Assembly (NCBI RefSeq): GCF_019857225.1
Contig: NZ_JAFJSY010000006.1
Span: forward strand, 186,001 to 250,000
From: Streptomyces plumbidurans
GTDB taxonomy: Bacteria > Actinomycetota > Actinomycetes > Streptomycetales > Streptomycetaceae
Length of the DNA stretch: 64,000 bases
Direction: 5' to 3'
Shown here: positions 9,321 through 17,898 of the stretch, one piece after another
How positions within the stretch are numbered: the first letter of the stretch is position 1
Layout of the letters: each line of letters begins with the position of its first letter
The notes under the pieces: model-generated
Databases searched by the model: none
What the model was told of the DNA's origin: nothing
The model's input: the letters and a program-made list of their open reading frames with translations, nothing else
Program-made: the position numbers and the translations under genes

Positions 9321-10525
9321 TGCCGGACGCCTCCGAGGTCGAGGCCGCGTTCCGTGCCGAGTACGGACGCGCGGTCTCGGTCCTCGTCCGCTTCCTCGGC
9401 GACATCGACCTCGCGGAGGAAGCGGTGCAGGACGCCTTCATCACGGCACTGCAGAAGTGGCCGCACACGGGCGTCCCGCCGAGCCCGGCCGGCTGGATCA
9501 TCACCACCGCACGCAACCGTGCGATCGACCGGCTGCGCCGGGAGGCGAAGCGCGACGAGCGGCAAGCCGAGGCCCTCCTGCTGCACACCGCCGACGCACC
9601 GCCCGAGGAGGGTCCCGTGCGCGACGAACGGCTCCGGCTGATCTTCACCTGCTGCCACCCCGCCCTCGCCCCCCAGGCCCAGGTCGCGCTGACCCTGCGC
9701 CTGCTGGGCGGGCTCACCACCCCGCAGATCGCCCGCGCGTTCCTGGTGCCCGAGCCGACCATGGCCCAGCGCATCGTGCGCGCCAAGGCCAAGATCCGCG
9801 ACGCCCGGATCCCGTACCGCGTACCCCGTGACGCCGACCTCCCGGACCGGATCAAGGGCGTCCTGGCCGTCATCTACCTGATCTTCAACCAGGGCTACGA
9901 CGGCACGTCCGAGCTGACCGCGGAGGCCGTACGGCTCGGGCGGCTGCTGGCCGCTCTGATGCCGGACGAACCCGAGGCCGTCGGCCTGCTCGCGCTGATG
10001 CTGCTCGTCGACGCGCGCGGGGAAGCGCGCCGGGGCAGTGGCGGCGAGTTCGTACCGCTGCCCGAACAGGACCGGGCCCGCTGGGACGGCGAGCTGATCG
10101 CCGAGGGGCAGGCGCTGGTGCGCCGCTGTCTGCGCCGTGGACGGCCCGGGCCGTATCAGATCCAGGCCGCCATCCAGGCGGTGCACAGCGACGCGGCCAC
10201 CGCGGACGCCACCGACTGGGGCCAGATCCTGCGGCTGTACGACCAGCTCATGACCGTCGCGCCGAGTCCGGTCGTGGCCCTGAACCGGGCGGTCGCGGTG
10301 GCCGAGACCGAGGGCCCGCGTCAGGCCCTGGCCCTCGTCGACGCCCTGGACCTCGACGCGTACCACGTCTTCCACGCGGTCCGCGCCGACCTGCTGCGCC
10401 GCCTGGGCCGCGGCACCGAGGCGGTGCAGGCGTACGAACAGGCCATCGCGCGCAGCGACAGTGCCGCCGAACGCGGCTATCTGGACCGACGAAGGCGGGA
10501 ACTGGTCCAACGGGTCCGTGGGTGA
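9320..10525 (+). CDS. ECF42-type RNA polymerase sigma factor with C-terminal extension
   Basis: Extracytoplasmic-function sigma factor of 401 residues. Region 2 (residues 10-75; LAEEAVQDAFITALQKWP) and region 4 (130-180; LRLLGGLTTPQIARAFLVPE) occupy the first half. The second half is a helical, TPR-like extension (LIFNQGYDGTSELTAEAVRL; AVQAYEQAIARSDSAAERGY) typical of the ECF42 group, where it is needed for activity. Its ATG overlaps the stop codon of the DGPF gene. No membrane anti-sigma gene is adjacent. Expected to respond to a stress signal and drive DGPF genes, often including its own operon. Confidence 0.93.
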   Translation: MPDASEVEAAFRAEYGRAVSVLVRFLGDIDLAEEAVQDAFITALQKWPHTGVPPSPAGWIITTARNRAIDRLRREAKRDERQAEALLLHTADAPPEEGPVRDERLRLIFTCCHPALAPQAQVALTLRLLGGLTTPQIARAFLVPEPTMAQRIVRAKAKIRDARIPYRVPRDADLPDRIKGVLAVIYLIFNQGYDGTSELTAEAVRLGRLLAALMPDEPEAVGLLALMLLVDARGEARRGSGGEFVPLPEQDRARWDGELIAEGQALVRRCLRRGRPGPYQIQAAIQAVHSDAATADATDWGQILRLYDQLMTVAPSPVVALNRAVAVAETEGPRQALALVDALDLDAYHVFHAVRADLLRRLGRGTEAVQAYEQAIARSDSAAERGYLDRRRRELVQRVRG

Positions 10526-10538
10526 GGCCGGAATTTAT

Positions 10539-10566
10539 TTGGGTACATGAAAGGTTGGTATATACA
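10539..10566 (+). promoter_or_regulatory. Candidate promoter for the aldehyde dehydrogenase gene
   Basis: An AT-rich island in otherwise GC-rich DNA. TTGGGT at 10539-10544 and TATACA at 10561-10566 are 16 bases apart. The start codon at 10644 lies about 78 bases downstream, leaving a long leader that holds a five-unit 9-bp repeat. Identified by eye; no transcript evidence. Confidence 0.4.
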
Positions 10567-10580
10567 CCCGACAGTCGGAG

Positions 10581-10625
10581 CCGTTCCGACCCTTCTGACC
10601 GTTCGGGCAGTTCCGACCGTTCCGC
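10581..10625 (+). repeat. Five tandem 9-bp units in the aldehyde dehydrogenase leader
   Basis: Five consecutive 9-mers: CCGTTCCGA, CCCTTCTGA, CCGTTCGGG, CAGTTCCGA, CCGTTCCGC. All share the core (C/A)NTTC. They fill most of the leader between the candidate promoter and the GAGG ribosome-binding site of the gene at 10644. Confidence 0.75.
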
Positions 10626-10643
10626 ATCCCCCCGTGAGGCACC

Positions 10644-11966
10644 GTGAACCACCCCGCCCCCGAGCAGCCCGCCGACGTCGTGGCCCGGCTGCGCGCCACC
10701 TTCCGCACCGGTCGCACCAAGCCCGTCGAGTGGCGCACCGCGCAGCTGCACCGGCTGCGCGAGATGCTCACGGACAGCGGCCCGGAGCTGGCCGCCGCCC
10801 TCCACGCCGACCTGGGCAAGAGCACCGCCGAGGCTCAGCGCACCGAGATCGGCTTCACGATCCGCGAGATCGACCACACGCTGGACCACCTCACCGAGTG
10901 GCTGCGCCCCGAGCCCGCCCCGGTCCCGGCCCACCTCGGCGCGGACGCGCGCGCCTGGACGCAGTACGACCCGCTCGGTGTCGTCCTCGTCATCGCGCCC
11001 TGGAACTACCCCGCCCAGCTCCTGCTCACCCCGCTGGTCGGCGCGCTCGCGGCGGGCAACGCGGTGGTCGTCAAGCCCAGCGAGATGGCGCCCGCCACCT
11101 CGGCTGTGCTCGCCCGCCTGCTGCCCGCCCACCTCGACACCGACGCGGTCGCTGTCGTCGAGGGCGGCGTCCCGGAGACCACGGCCCTGCTGGCCGAGCG
11201 GTTCGACCACATCTTCTACACCGGCAACGGCACCGTCGGCCGCGTCGTCATGCGCGCCGCAGCCGAGCACCTCACCCCGGTCACCCTCGAACTCGGCGGC
11301 AAGTCCCCGGCGTTCGTCGACCGCGGCACCGACCTCGACGTCGTCGCCGACCGGCTGGTGCGCGGCAAGTTCCTCAACGCGGGCCAGACCTGTGTCGCCC
11401 CCGACTACGTCCTGACCGACCCGGAGACGGCTGCCGCCCTCGAACCGAAACTCGCCCGCGCCGTCGAGGCCGTCTACGGCACCGACCCTGCGACCGGTGA
11501 CGAGTACGGCCGGATCGTCAACGAACGCCACTTCGACCGGCTCGTGGGCCTGCTCGACTCGGGCCGCGTCGTCGTCGGCGGTGACAGCGACCGTACGACG
11601 AAGTACATCGCACCGACCGTGCTGGTGGACGTCGATCCCGCGGCGCCGGTGATGCGGGAGGAGATCTTCGGCCCCGTCCTGCCCGTCGTGACCGTGCCCG
11701 ACCTGGACGCGGCGATCGGCTTCATCAACGACCGGGACAAGCCGCTGGCCCTGTACGTATTCTCCGAGTCGGACGGGACGCGCGAGCGGATCGCCGCCGA
11801 GACCTCCTCGGGCGGCATCGGCAACGGCCTGCCGCTCGCCCATCTCACCGTCTCCGACCTGCCGTTCGGCGGGGTGGGGGAGAGCGGCATGGGCAACTAC
11901 CACGGCCGCTACTCGATCGAGACGTTCAGCCACCGCAAGGCGGTGCTGGAGAAGCCGCTGCGCTGA
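10644..11966 (+). CDS. NAD(P)-dependent aldehyde dehydrogenase (class 3-like)
   Basis: Aldehyde dehydrogenase of 440 residues, the short class 3/fatty-aldehyde type. It has the cofactor motif [25 protein letters not shown], the general-base glutamate in [12 protein letters not shown], the nucleophilic cysteine in [13 protein letters not shown], and [10 protein letters not shown] near the C-terminus. It oxidises aldehydes to acids; the substrate is not evident. GTG 10644 with GAGG six bases upstream is the best start. The gene stands alone and ends just before the ArsR palindrome. Confidence 0.95.
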   Translation: MNHPAPEQPADVVARLRATFRTGRTKPVEWRTAQLHRLREMLTDSGPELAAALHADLGKSTAEAQRTEIGFTIREIDHTLDHLTEWLRPEPAPVPAHLGADARAWTQYDPLGVVLVIAPWNYPAQLLLTPLVGALAAGNAVVVKPSEMAPATSAVLARLLPAHLDTDAVAVVEGGVPETTALLAERFDHIFYTGNGTVGRVVMRAAAEHLTPVTLELGGKSPAFVDRGTDLDVVADRLVRGKFLNAGQTCVAPDYVLTDPETAAALEPKLARAVEAVYGTDPATGDEYGRIVNERHFDRLVGLLDSGRVVVGGDSDRTTKYIAPTVLVDVDPAAPVMREEIFGPVLPVVTVPDLDAAIGFINDRDKPLALYVFSESDGTRERIAAETSSGGIGNGLPLAHLTVSDLPFGGVGESGMGNYHGRYSIETFSHRKAVLEKPLR

Positions 11967-11982
11967 GCCGGCCTCCGATGGC

Positions 11983-12018
11983 GTATCGGCTGTCGCTTAT
12001 ATAAGCGGCAGCTGATAC
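11983..12018. promoter_or_regulatory. 36-bp near-perfect palindrome, candidate ArsR operator
   Basis: Two 18-base arms meet at TTAT|ATAA. The left arm begins GTATCGGCTG and the right arm ends CAGCTGATAC, with 16 of 18 positions complementary. It ends 9 bases before the ArsR-family start codon at 12028, a position suited to autorepression. Confidence 0.8.
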
Positions 12019-12027
12019 GTTTGCCGC

Positions 12028-12390
12028 ATGCACGCCTTCGATGTGCTCGGCGATCCCGTGCGCCGGCGGATTCTGGAGCTACTGGCCGACGGGGAGATGA
12101 CCTCCGGCGCGGTCTGCGAGGTCATAGGAGAGGAGTTCGGGATCTCCCAGCCCGCGGTGTCGCAGCATCTGAAAGTGCTGCGGGAGAACGGGTTCGCGAC
12201 CGTGCGCCCGCAAGGGACCCGGCGGCTGTACGCGGTCAACGCGGAGCCGCTGCGGGACATAGACGCCTGGCTCGACCGCTTCCGCCGTTTCTGGACCCCG
12301 CATCTGGACGCACTGGCCACCGAACTGGCCCGCGGCAGGCGTGCGCGCCGCCTCGGTGGCGGAGACGAAACCCCGAGGAGTACCTCATGA
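12028..12390 (+). CDS. ArsR/SmtB-family winged-helix regulator
   Basis: Winged-helix regulator of 120 residues. The HTH region (residues 5-75) reads FDVLGDPVRRRILELLADGE, QPAVSQHLKVLRENG and TRRLYAVN. No cysteine-rich metal site is seen, so this belongs to the metal-independent ArsR group that is usually paired with an SRPBCC/AHSA1 protein. ATG 12028 has no clear ribosome-binding site and sits 9 bases after a 36-bp palindrome, so transcript and translation starts may nearly coincide. The stop overlaps the next ATG by four bases (ATGA), giving a coupled two-gene operon. Confidence 0.92.
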   Translation: MHAFDVLGDPVRRRILELLADGEMTSGAVCEVIGEEFGISQPAVSQHLKVLRENGFATVRPQGTRRLYAVNAEPLRDIDAWLDRFRRFWTPHLDALATELARGRRARRLGGGDETPRSTS

Positions 12391-13028
12391 CCGACGTGAC
12401 CCACGACATCAACGACGTACGCCGACAGGTCGGCAGGCGCACCTTCAAGGCGGGTGAGGCGCGCGTGGTGACCGTGAGCAGGTCCTACGACGCGCCACTC
12501 GACGACGTGTGGGACGCCTGCACGAACGCCGAGCGCATCCCGCGCTGGCTGCTGCCGGTGTCGGGGGAGCTGCGGCTGGGCGGCCGCTATCAGCTGGAGG
12601 GCAACGCCGGTGGTGTGGTCGAGCGCTGCGATCCGCCCAAGAGCTTCTCCGCGACCTGGGAGTACGGCGGGGAGACCAGCTGGATCGAACTCCGGCTGAC
12701 ACCCGAGGAGGGCGGCACCCGCTTCGAGCTGGACCACATCGCCCATGTCGACGACACCAAGTGGGCGGAGTTCGGCCCGGGTGCGGTCGGGGTCGGCTGG
12801 GACCTGATGGTGCGGGGTCTGTCCCTGCACCTCGGCAGCGGTGGTGCGGTCGTCGACCCGAAGAAGTTCATGGCCTGGATGGTCTCGGACGAGGGGCGCC
12901 GCTTCGTGACGGACAGCAGTGAGGCCTGGTACGCGGCCAACGTCGCGGGCGGCGAGGACGAGGGGGTGGCGCGCGAGGCGGCGGACCGCACCACGGCCGC
13001 CTACACGGCCTCCGAGGACGCCGGCTGA
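12387..13028 (+). CDS. SRPBCC (AHSA1-type) protein coupled to ArsR regulator
   Basis: Protein of 213 residues with the START/Bet v1-like AHSA1 fold: VTVSRSYDAPLDDVWDACTN, then RIPRWLLPVSGELRLGGRY and VVERCDPPKSFSATWEYGGE. Such proteins bind hydrophobic ligands and are frequent partners of small ArsR repressors. ATG 12387 overlaps the ArsR stop and is preceded by GAGGAG. Residues beyond 150 form an alanine- and glutamate-rich helical tail. No catalytic residues can be named. A strong hairpin follows the stop codon. Confidence 0.9.
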   Translation: MTDVTHDINDVRRQVGRRTFKAGEARVVTVSRSYDAPLDDVWDACTNAERIPRWLLPVSGELRLGGRYQLEGNAGGVVERCDPPKSFSATWEYGGETSWIELRLTPEEGGTRFELDHIAHVDDTKWAEFGPGAVGVGWDLMVRGLSLHLGSGGAVVDPKKFMAWMVSDEGRRFVTDSSEAWYAANVAGGEDEGVAREAADRTTAAYTASEDAG

Positions 13029-13076
13029 CACAAAACAGGGCAACAGGGCTGCACCGAGCGGTACTTGTCATTGTGG

Positions 13077-13107
13077 GGCGCCCGTCGTGCACGGCACGAC
13101 GGGCGCC
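13077..13107 (+). terminator. Hairpin terminator after the ArsR-SRPBCC operon
   Basis: A perfect 14-bp stem (GGCGCCCGTCGTGC paired with GCACGACGGGCGCC) with a 3-base loop starts 49 bases after the stop at 13028. There is no long U tract, as is usual in Streptomyces. Confidence 0.8.
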
Positions 13108-13137
13108 TCTGTGCACATTTCGGATCGGGAACAGTGA

Positions 13138-13172
13138 TTGACTGGTCTACACCCTTGACTGGTACAGACCAA
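13138..13172 (+). promoter_or_regulatory. Two DasR (dre)-like direct repeats in the chitinase promoter
   Basis: TTGACTGGTCTACACCC (from 13138) is followed by TTGACTGGTACAGACCAA (from 13155), so TTGACTGGT recurs at a 17-bp interval. Both resemble the dre consensus ACTGGTCTAGACCA bound by the GlcNAc-responsive repressor DasR and match the direct repeats known from Streptomyces chitinase promoters. TTGACT also suits a -35 element. Confidence 0.75.
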
Positions 13173-13201
13173 GGCGGTTGAGTGTGCTCCACACCCCCCA
13201 C

Positions 13202-13233
13202 CACGGCCGTACCCCTTGCCGGGTGCGGCCGTG
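13202..13233 (+). promoter_or_regulatory. Leader hairpin ahead of the chitinase ribosome-binding site
   Basis: CACGGCCGTACCC (13202-13214) pairs with GGGTGCGGCCGTG (13221-13233) around a 6-base loop, with one G-T pair. It ends 7 bases before GAGGAG and could affect mRNA stability or attenuation. Confidence 0.55.
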
Positions 13234-13256
13234 CTCCGTAGAGGAGTTGGTCTGTT

Positions 13257-13964
13257 TTGAGGCGCCGTATCGCCGCAATCCTGTCCTCGCTCGCCCTCGG
13301 TGGCGCCGTCGTGGCGCTCCAGCCGGCCCCCTCGGCCTCGGCCGCCGGCTTCGTCGTGAGCGAGTCGCAGTTCAACCAGATGTTCCCGAACAGGAATTCC
13401 TTCTACACGTACAGCGGACTGACGGACGCGCTGAGCGCCTACCCGGCCTTCGCCAACACCGGCAGTGACACAGTGAAGAAGCAGGAGGCCGCGGCCTTCC
13501 TCGCCAACGTCAGCCACGAGACCGGCGGGTTGGTCTACGTCGTGGAGCAGAACACCTCCAACTACCCGCACTACTGCGACGCGAGCCAGCCCTACGGCTG
13601 TCCGGCCGGACAGGCCGCCTACTACGGGCGCGGCCCGATCCAGCTGTCGTGGAACTTCAACTACAAGGCGGCGGGCGACGCGTTGGGCATCGACCTGCTC
13701 AACAACCCGTACCAGGTGGAGCAGAACGCGTCCGTGGCCTGGAAGACGGGCCTGTGGTACTGGGACACCCAGTCCGGACCCGGCACCATGACCCCGCACA
13801 ACGCCATGGTCAACGGCGCGGGCTTCGGGCAGACCATCCGCTCCATCAACGGCTCGCTGGAGTGCGACGGCAAGAACCCCGCGCAGGTGCAGAGCCGCGT
13901 CGACGCCTACCAGCGCTTCACCCAGGTCCTGGGTGTCTCCCCGGGCGACAACCTCTACTGCTGA
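13257..13964 (+). CDS. Secreted family 19 chitinase (catalytic domain only)
   Basis: GH19 chitinase of 235 residues. It has a Sec signal peptide with a twin-basic start (MRRRIAAIL), hydrophobic core and APSASAA cleavage region near residue 30. Catalytic glutamates lie in NVSHETGGLVY and, further on, in the segment containing YYGRGPIQLSWNFNY. Paired cysteines support an extracellular protein. Many Streptomyces GH19 enzymes carry a chitin-binding domain; this one has none. TTG 13257 is the start because GAGGAG lies at 13241-13246. It hydrolyses chitin, and its promoter contains DasR-like sites, implying GlcNAc or chitin control. Confidence 0.95.
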   Translation: MRRRIAAILSSLALGGAVVALQPAPSASAAGFVVSESQFNQMFPNRNSFYTYSGLTDALSAYPAFANTGSDTVKKQEAAAFLANVSHETGGLVYVVEQNTSNYPHYCDASQPYGCPAGQAAYYGRGPIQLSWNFNYKAAGDALGIDLLNNPYQVEQNASVAWKTGLWYWDTQSGPGTMTPHNAMVNGAGFGQTIRSINGSLECDGKNPAQVQSRVDAYQRFTQVLGVSPGDNLYC

Positions 13965-14029
13965 CGCCGCTTTCTGCGTCATGGTGTCATGCACCTGTTT
14001 ATTCCGACGGCCATCGGAAGGGCATCACC

Positions 14030-15394
14030 ATGCGCACCCCCCACGTCCTGCTCGCGACGACCGCGGCGCTCGCCGCCGCGGTCGTCCCGCTTCCGGCCGA
14101 CGCCACCACGGCGGTCCCGGCACCCGGCACCTACTACCTGCAGAGCGCCACGACCGGACTCGACGCGGCCGACAACGCGGGCGCCGTCGAGCAGCACAGA
14201 CACAAGGGCGACGAGGACCACCAGCAGTGGCGCCTCGCCACGAGCGGCTCCTCGTACGTCCTCGAGAGCACCGACACGGCCGGCAGCTGCCTCGGCCGCT
14301 CGGGCGACCAGGCCCGCACCGTCGCCTGCGCCGGACCCGACGCGACCTGGGACATCACGCCCACCGGCGCCGATCAGTACACCCTCAAGGCCCCCGGGAC
14401 CGAGCGCCACCTGACCGTGGCGGACAAGCCCTCCGGCGCCAACTACCCGGCCCAGCTGGCGATCGGCGCCTCGGGTGCCCTCGCCACCTGGTATCTCACC
14501 CCCGTCACCCCGGCGACGAACCCGATGCCCCCGCAGGACCGACGCACCCTGGACCAGGTCACGTTCCTCACCGCGCACAACGCCTACGCCAATGGCGTCG
14601 ACGGCGGCTTCGCCCCACCGTTCGTCAATCTCGTCCCGAACCAGACCCGCGGCATCGACCAGCAACTCGCCGACGGCGTACGGGGATTCATGCTGGACAT
14701 CCACCAGACCCCGGACGGCGCGATCCTCTGCCACGACAGCTGCACCCTGGTCAGCAGGCCGGTCGCCCTCTGGGTCGACCTCCAGCGCATGGTCGACTTC
14801 CTCAAGGCGCACCCCGACCAGTTCGTCACCGTATTCCTGGAGGACTACACCGACCCGGGCGTGCTGCGGTCCGAACTCGCCCGTGTCGACGGCCTGTCCG
14901 ATCTCCTCTACCGGCCCGACGAAACCGGAGTGCGGCAGAGCGGCTGGCCGAAAATGGCCGACCTGATCGCGGCAGACCACCGCCTCCTGATCTTCACCGA
15001 CCACAGCCGCTCCGCGGACGAGTCGGCGGGACTGACCCGGGACAGCTTCGGGGTCATGTACCAGCGCGAGTGGACCGTGGAGAACTACTGGTCCATGGGC
15101 CCGGGCATCGGCACGTCCGACTGGTCCTGCTACAGCCGCTGGTACGACGCGAACACCGACATCCCGCTGACGCACACGGAGGCCGGTTTCCGTCCGCTAT
15201 TCGTCATGAACCACTTCCGTGACGTGGCCATAGCCGGCACGGCGTCGACGGACAACACCAAACTGGCCGACCGGGCCCGGCGGTTCTGCCAGCCGGCCGC
15301 CCGCAAGAAGCCCAACTTCCTGGCCGTGGACCACTACGACCTCGGCGACCCGGCCTCCGCCGTCGATGAACTGAACAGCTACACGTATCCGTAA
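14030..15394 (+). CDS. Secreted PI-PLC X-domain phosphodiesterase with lectin-like N-terminal domain
   Basis: Protein of 454 residues. Residues 1-28 form a signal peptide. Residues 30-160 resemble a ricin-type beta-trefoil/RICIN-like domain (GTYYLQSATTGLDAADNAG, with QQW repeats). Residues 175-450 form a phosphatidylinositol-specific phospholipase C X domain with the two catalytic histidines in TAHNAYANG and ILCHDSCTL. Bacterial enzymes of this type cleave PI or glycosyl-PI without calcium. ATG 14030 follows GGAAGGG. It lies 66 bases after the chitinase gene in the same direction but has its own ribosome-binding site, and coregulation is uncertain. Confidence 0.88.
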   Translation: MRTPHVLLATTAALAAAVVPLPADATTAVPAPGTYYLQSATTGLDAADNAGAVEQHRHKGDEDHQQWRLATSGSSYVLESTDTAGSCLGRSGDQARTVACAGPDATWDITPTGADQYTLKAPGTERHLTVADKPSGANYPAQLAIGASGALATWYLTPVTPATNPMPPQDRRTLDQVTFLTAHNAYANGVDGGFAPPFVNLVPNQTRGIDQQLADGVRGFMLDIHQTPDGAILCHDSCTLVSRPVALWVDLQRMVDFLKAHPDQFVTVFLEDYTDPGVLRSELARVDGLSDLLYRPDETGVRQSGWPKMADLIAADHRLLIFTDHSRSADESAGLTRDSFGVMYQREWTVENYWSMGPGIGTSDWSCYSRWYDANTDIPLTHTEAGFRPLFVMNHFRDVAIAGTASTDNTKLADRARRFCQPAARKKPNFLAVDHYDLGDPASAVDELNSYTYP

Positions 15395-15436
15395 AGTCCG
15401 CGCGGCGCACAGCGGTGCGTGTGCGACACTCCGCCG

Positions 15437-16342
15437 ATGACCACCGAAACGATCACCGCGGACTCCGCGGGCACCTTCAAGCTCGCCGACCTGACCGTCA
15501 ACCGCATCGGCTTCGGAGCGATGCGGCTGACGGGCTCCGCCGCCTTCCACCACGGCACCCCGAGCGACCGGCGACGCTCGATCGCCGTGCTGCACAAGGC
15601 GATCGAGCTCGGCGTCAACCACATCGACACCGCAGCCTTCTACTTCTCCCAGCTGCGCTCCGCCAACGAGATCATCAACAGCGCGCTGGCCCCGTACCCG
15701 GATGACCTGCTCATCGCCACCAAGGTCGGCCCCTACCGCGACTACCACGGTGAGTGGGGCACCTCGGCCCGCCCCGACCAACTGCGCGGGCACGTGGAGG
15801 AGAACCTGCGCCAGCTCGGCCGGGACCATCTCGACCTGGTCTATCTGCGCCGAATGCGCCAGGAGTCCGTCGCCGAGCACTTCGGCGCGCTGGCCGAACT
15901 GCGCGAGGCGGGCCTGATCCGGCACCTGGGTCTGTCCGACGTCGAACCCCGCCATCTCGCCGAGGCGCAGGCGATCGCGCCGGTGGTGTCCGTGGAGAAC
16001 CGCTACGGCGTGGACGCCCGCAACCCGGCCACCGACGAAATCCTGCGCATCTGCGGGGAACAGGGCATCGCCTTCGTACCCTTCTACGCGATCGCCGGCG
16101 CGCGTGCGGCGCAGCCCGCCGCCGACACGCAGGAGGAAGAGGTGCTCGCGATCGCCCGCGCCCACGACGCGACCCCCGCCCAGATCCGCATCGCCTGGAC
16201 CCTCCACCAGGGCCCGCACATCCTCGCCATCCCCGGCACCGGCAACCCCACCCACCTCGTCGAGAACGTCGCGGCAGGCGCTCTGCGGCTGACCGAGGAG
16301 GAGGTGGCACGGCTGGAGGCACTGCGCCGCGTGGGGGATTGA
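15437..16342 (+). CDS. Aldo/keto reductase (YdbC-like branch)
   Basis: NADPH-dependent aldo/keto reductase of 301 residues with a TIM-barrel pattern: NRIGFGAMRLTG, catalytic Asp/Tyr in HIDTAAFYFSQ, Lys in IATKVGPY, and the cofactor-phosphate loop AIPGTGNPTHLVEN. The usual catalytic histidine position reads LVYLRRM, so it is not His, as in the YdbC-like branch. ATG 15437 has no ribosome-binding site. A GACACT-like -10 at 15425-15430 suggests a leaderless transcript; GTG 15419 is an alternative. The last 19 codons and downstream sequence are reiterated in the following intergenic region. Confidence 0.9.
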   Translation: MTTETITADSAGTFKLADLTVNRIGFGAMRLTGSAAFHHGTPSDRRRSIAVLHKAIELGVNHIDTAAFYFSQLRSANEIINSALAPYPDDLLIATKVGPYRDYHGEWGTSARPDQLRGHVEENLRQLGRDHLDLVYLRRMRQESVAEHFGALAELREAGLIRHLGLSDVEPRHLAEAQAIAPVVSVENRYGVDARNPATDEILRICGEQGIAFVPFYAIAGARAAQPAADTQEEEVLAIARAHDATPAQIRIAWTLHQGPHILAIPGTGNPTHLVENVAAGALRLTEEEVARLEALRRVGD

Positions 16343-16860
16343 CGCCGGTTGGCGGGCGTTGGGTGCGGAGCTTTCGCCGGTGCGGGAGGTGGAGTTGAAC
16401 CGTAGGCGGGTCCAGCGCGTCGGCGTCGTGGCCTCTGAAGCGAGAGCCTCGCTGTCGGCGTTTTGCGGTTGACCGGAGGAGGCGGCCCGGCTGGCGGCAC
16501 TGCGCGGCGCGGGGGACTGACGGCGGCTGGCGGGCGCGGGGCGTGGGGCGCGGGTGGTTCCGCCGGCGTGGGAGGAGGGGTGGAGCCTTAGGTGGGCCCA
16601 GCACACCGGCGTCGTGGCCTCTCGGCGTGAGCGTCGCGGCCGGCGTCCTGTGGTTGACCGTCGAGGAGGTGGCACGGCTGGAGGCATTGCGCCGTGCGGC
16701 GGACTGAGGCCGGTTGGCCGGCGTTGGGCGCGAGTCCTTCCGCCGGTGCGGGAGGAGGAGTAGAAGCCATACGTGGGCGGGTCGCACCGGCGTCGTAACC
16801 TCTCGGCGCGCGCGACGCGGCCGCACCTGGTGTGCTGGTTCAGGAGCATTCCGCACCCTC
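16284..16860 (+). repeat. Degenerate 180-185 bp tandem repeats seeded from the aldo/keto reductase 3' end
   Basis: The segment starting TGCGGCTGACCGAGGAGG at 16284 encodes the reductase C-terminus plus about 125 bases downstream. It recurs at 16464 (TGCGGTTGACCGGAGGAGG), at 16649 (TGTGGTTGACC) and in truncated form at about 16833. Intervals are 180, 185 and 184 bases. Each full copy keeps a stop codon equivalent (GATTGA, GACTGA, GACTGA) and the later motifs CGCCGGTGCGGGAGG and GTCGTGGCCTCT. Copies are diverged, and no open gene is supported between 16343 and the alcohol dehydrogenase start at 16873. Confidence 0.85.
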
Positions 16861-16872
16861 CGGGAGACGCAG

Positions 16873-17898
16873 ATGAGTACCTACCGAGTCGCCCAGGTCG
16901 ACACCGTCGGCGGACCCTTGCGGATCGTCGAGCGTGAAGTGCCGAGGCCGGGTCCGAGGCATGTGCGGATCGCCGTGGAGGCCTGCGGGATCTGCCACAG
17001 CGACGCCGCCTTCGTGAACGCCCTGCTGCCGGGTGTCCGTTTCCCTCTCGTACCCGGACACGAGAACGCCGGGCGCATCGAGGAACTCGGCGAGGGAGCG
17101 GAGGACATGGGCTGGCAGGTCGGTGACCGGGTCGCCGTCGGCTGGTTCGGCGGCAGCTGCGGCCACTGCACCCAGTGCCGGCGCGGCGACTTCATCGTGT
17201 GCGACACCCTGAAGGTGCCCGGCTGGGCCTACGACGGCGGATTCGCCGAGTCGATGATCGCGCCCGTCGACGCGCTGGCCCGCATTCCCGACGCCCTCTC
17301 GGCGACCGACGCGGGACCCATGGCCTGCGCGGGCGTCACCGTCTTCAACGGGATGCGGCGCAGCTCCGCACGGCCGGGCGACCTGGTCGCGGTGCTCGGG
17401 CTCGGCGGACTGGGCCACCTGGGCGTGCAGTACGCGGTCGCGATGGGCTACGAGACTGTCGGCATCGCCCGCGGCGCCGACAAGGCCGACTTCGCCAAGC
17501 AACTCGGCGCCCACCACTACGTCGACAGCACCGCGGACACCCCCGTGGCGGAGGCCCTGCAGTCGCTCGGCGGCGCCAGGGTCGTCATCGCCACCGCCAG
17601 CAACTCCGACGCCATCACCGCCACCTTCGACGGGCTGGCGCCCCGGGGCGAGTTGGTCGTCATCGGGGCCGACGCCCAGGCCCTCGGCATCAACCCCAAC
17701 CAGCTGCTGATGAGCGCCAGGATCATCCGCGGCCACCCCTCGGGCACCGCCCAGGACGTGCAGGACACCATGGCGTTCAGCGCCCTGCACGGCATTCGTC
17801 CCATGACGGAGGTCCTGCCGCTGGATCAGGCCGACGAGGCCTACCAGAAGATGCTCTCCGGCCGCGCCCGCTTCCGAATGGTCCTCACCAACCGCTGA
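16873..17898 (+). CDS. Zinc-dependent medium-chain alcohol dehydrogenase
   Basis: Alcohol dehydrogenase of 341 residues. The catalytic zinc site is seen in ACGICHSDAAF and VPGHENAG. The structural zinc cysteines are CGHCTQCRRGDFIVC. The NAD(P) fold has VLGLGGLGHLGVQYA. It oxidises alcohols or reduces aldehydes; the substrate is unknown. ATG 16873 follows GGGAGACGC at a suitable distance. The gene is boxed in by repeats: degenerate aldo/keto reductase tail copies upstream and the large minisatellite immediately after its TGA. Confidence 0.95.
   Translation: MSTYRVAQVDTVGGPLRIVEREVPRPGPRHVRIAVEACGICHSDAAFVNALLPGVRFPLVPGHENAGRIEELGEGAEDMGWQVGDRVAVGWFGGSCGHCTQCRRGDFIVCDTLKVPGWAYDGGFAESMIAPVDALARIPDALSATDAGPMACAGVTVFNGMRRSSARPGDLVAVLGLGGLGHLGVQYAVAMGYETVGIARGADKADFAKQLGAHHYVDSTADTPVAEALQSLGGARVVIATASNSDAITATFDGLAPRGELVVIGADAQALGINPNQLLMSARIIRGHPSGTAQDVQDTMAFSALHGIRPMTEVLPLDQADEAYQKMLSGRARFRMVLTNR

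Noticed and set aside
8978..10510. 510-residue antisense frame opposite the sigma factor
   Set aside because: No domain is recognisable, and the opposite strand encodes a complete ECF42 sigma factor.
10248..11933. Large antisense reading frame of 561 residues opposite the aldehyde dehydrogenase
   Set aside because: Composition is typical of antisense frames in high-GC DNA; the plus-strand gene has clear catalytic motifs.
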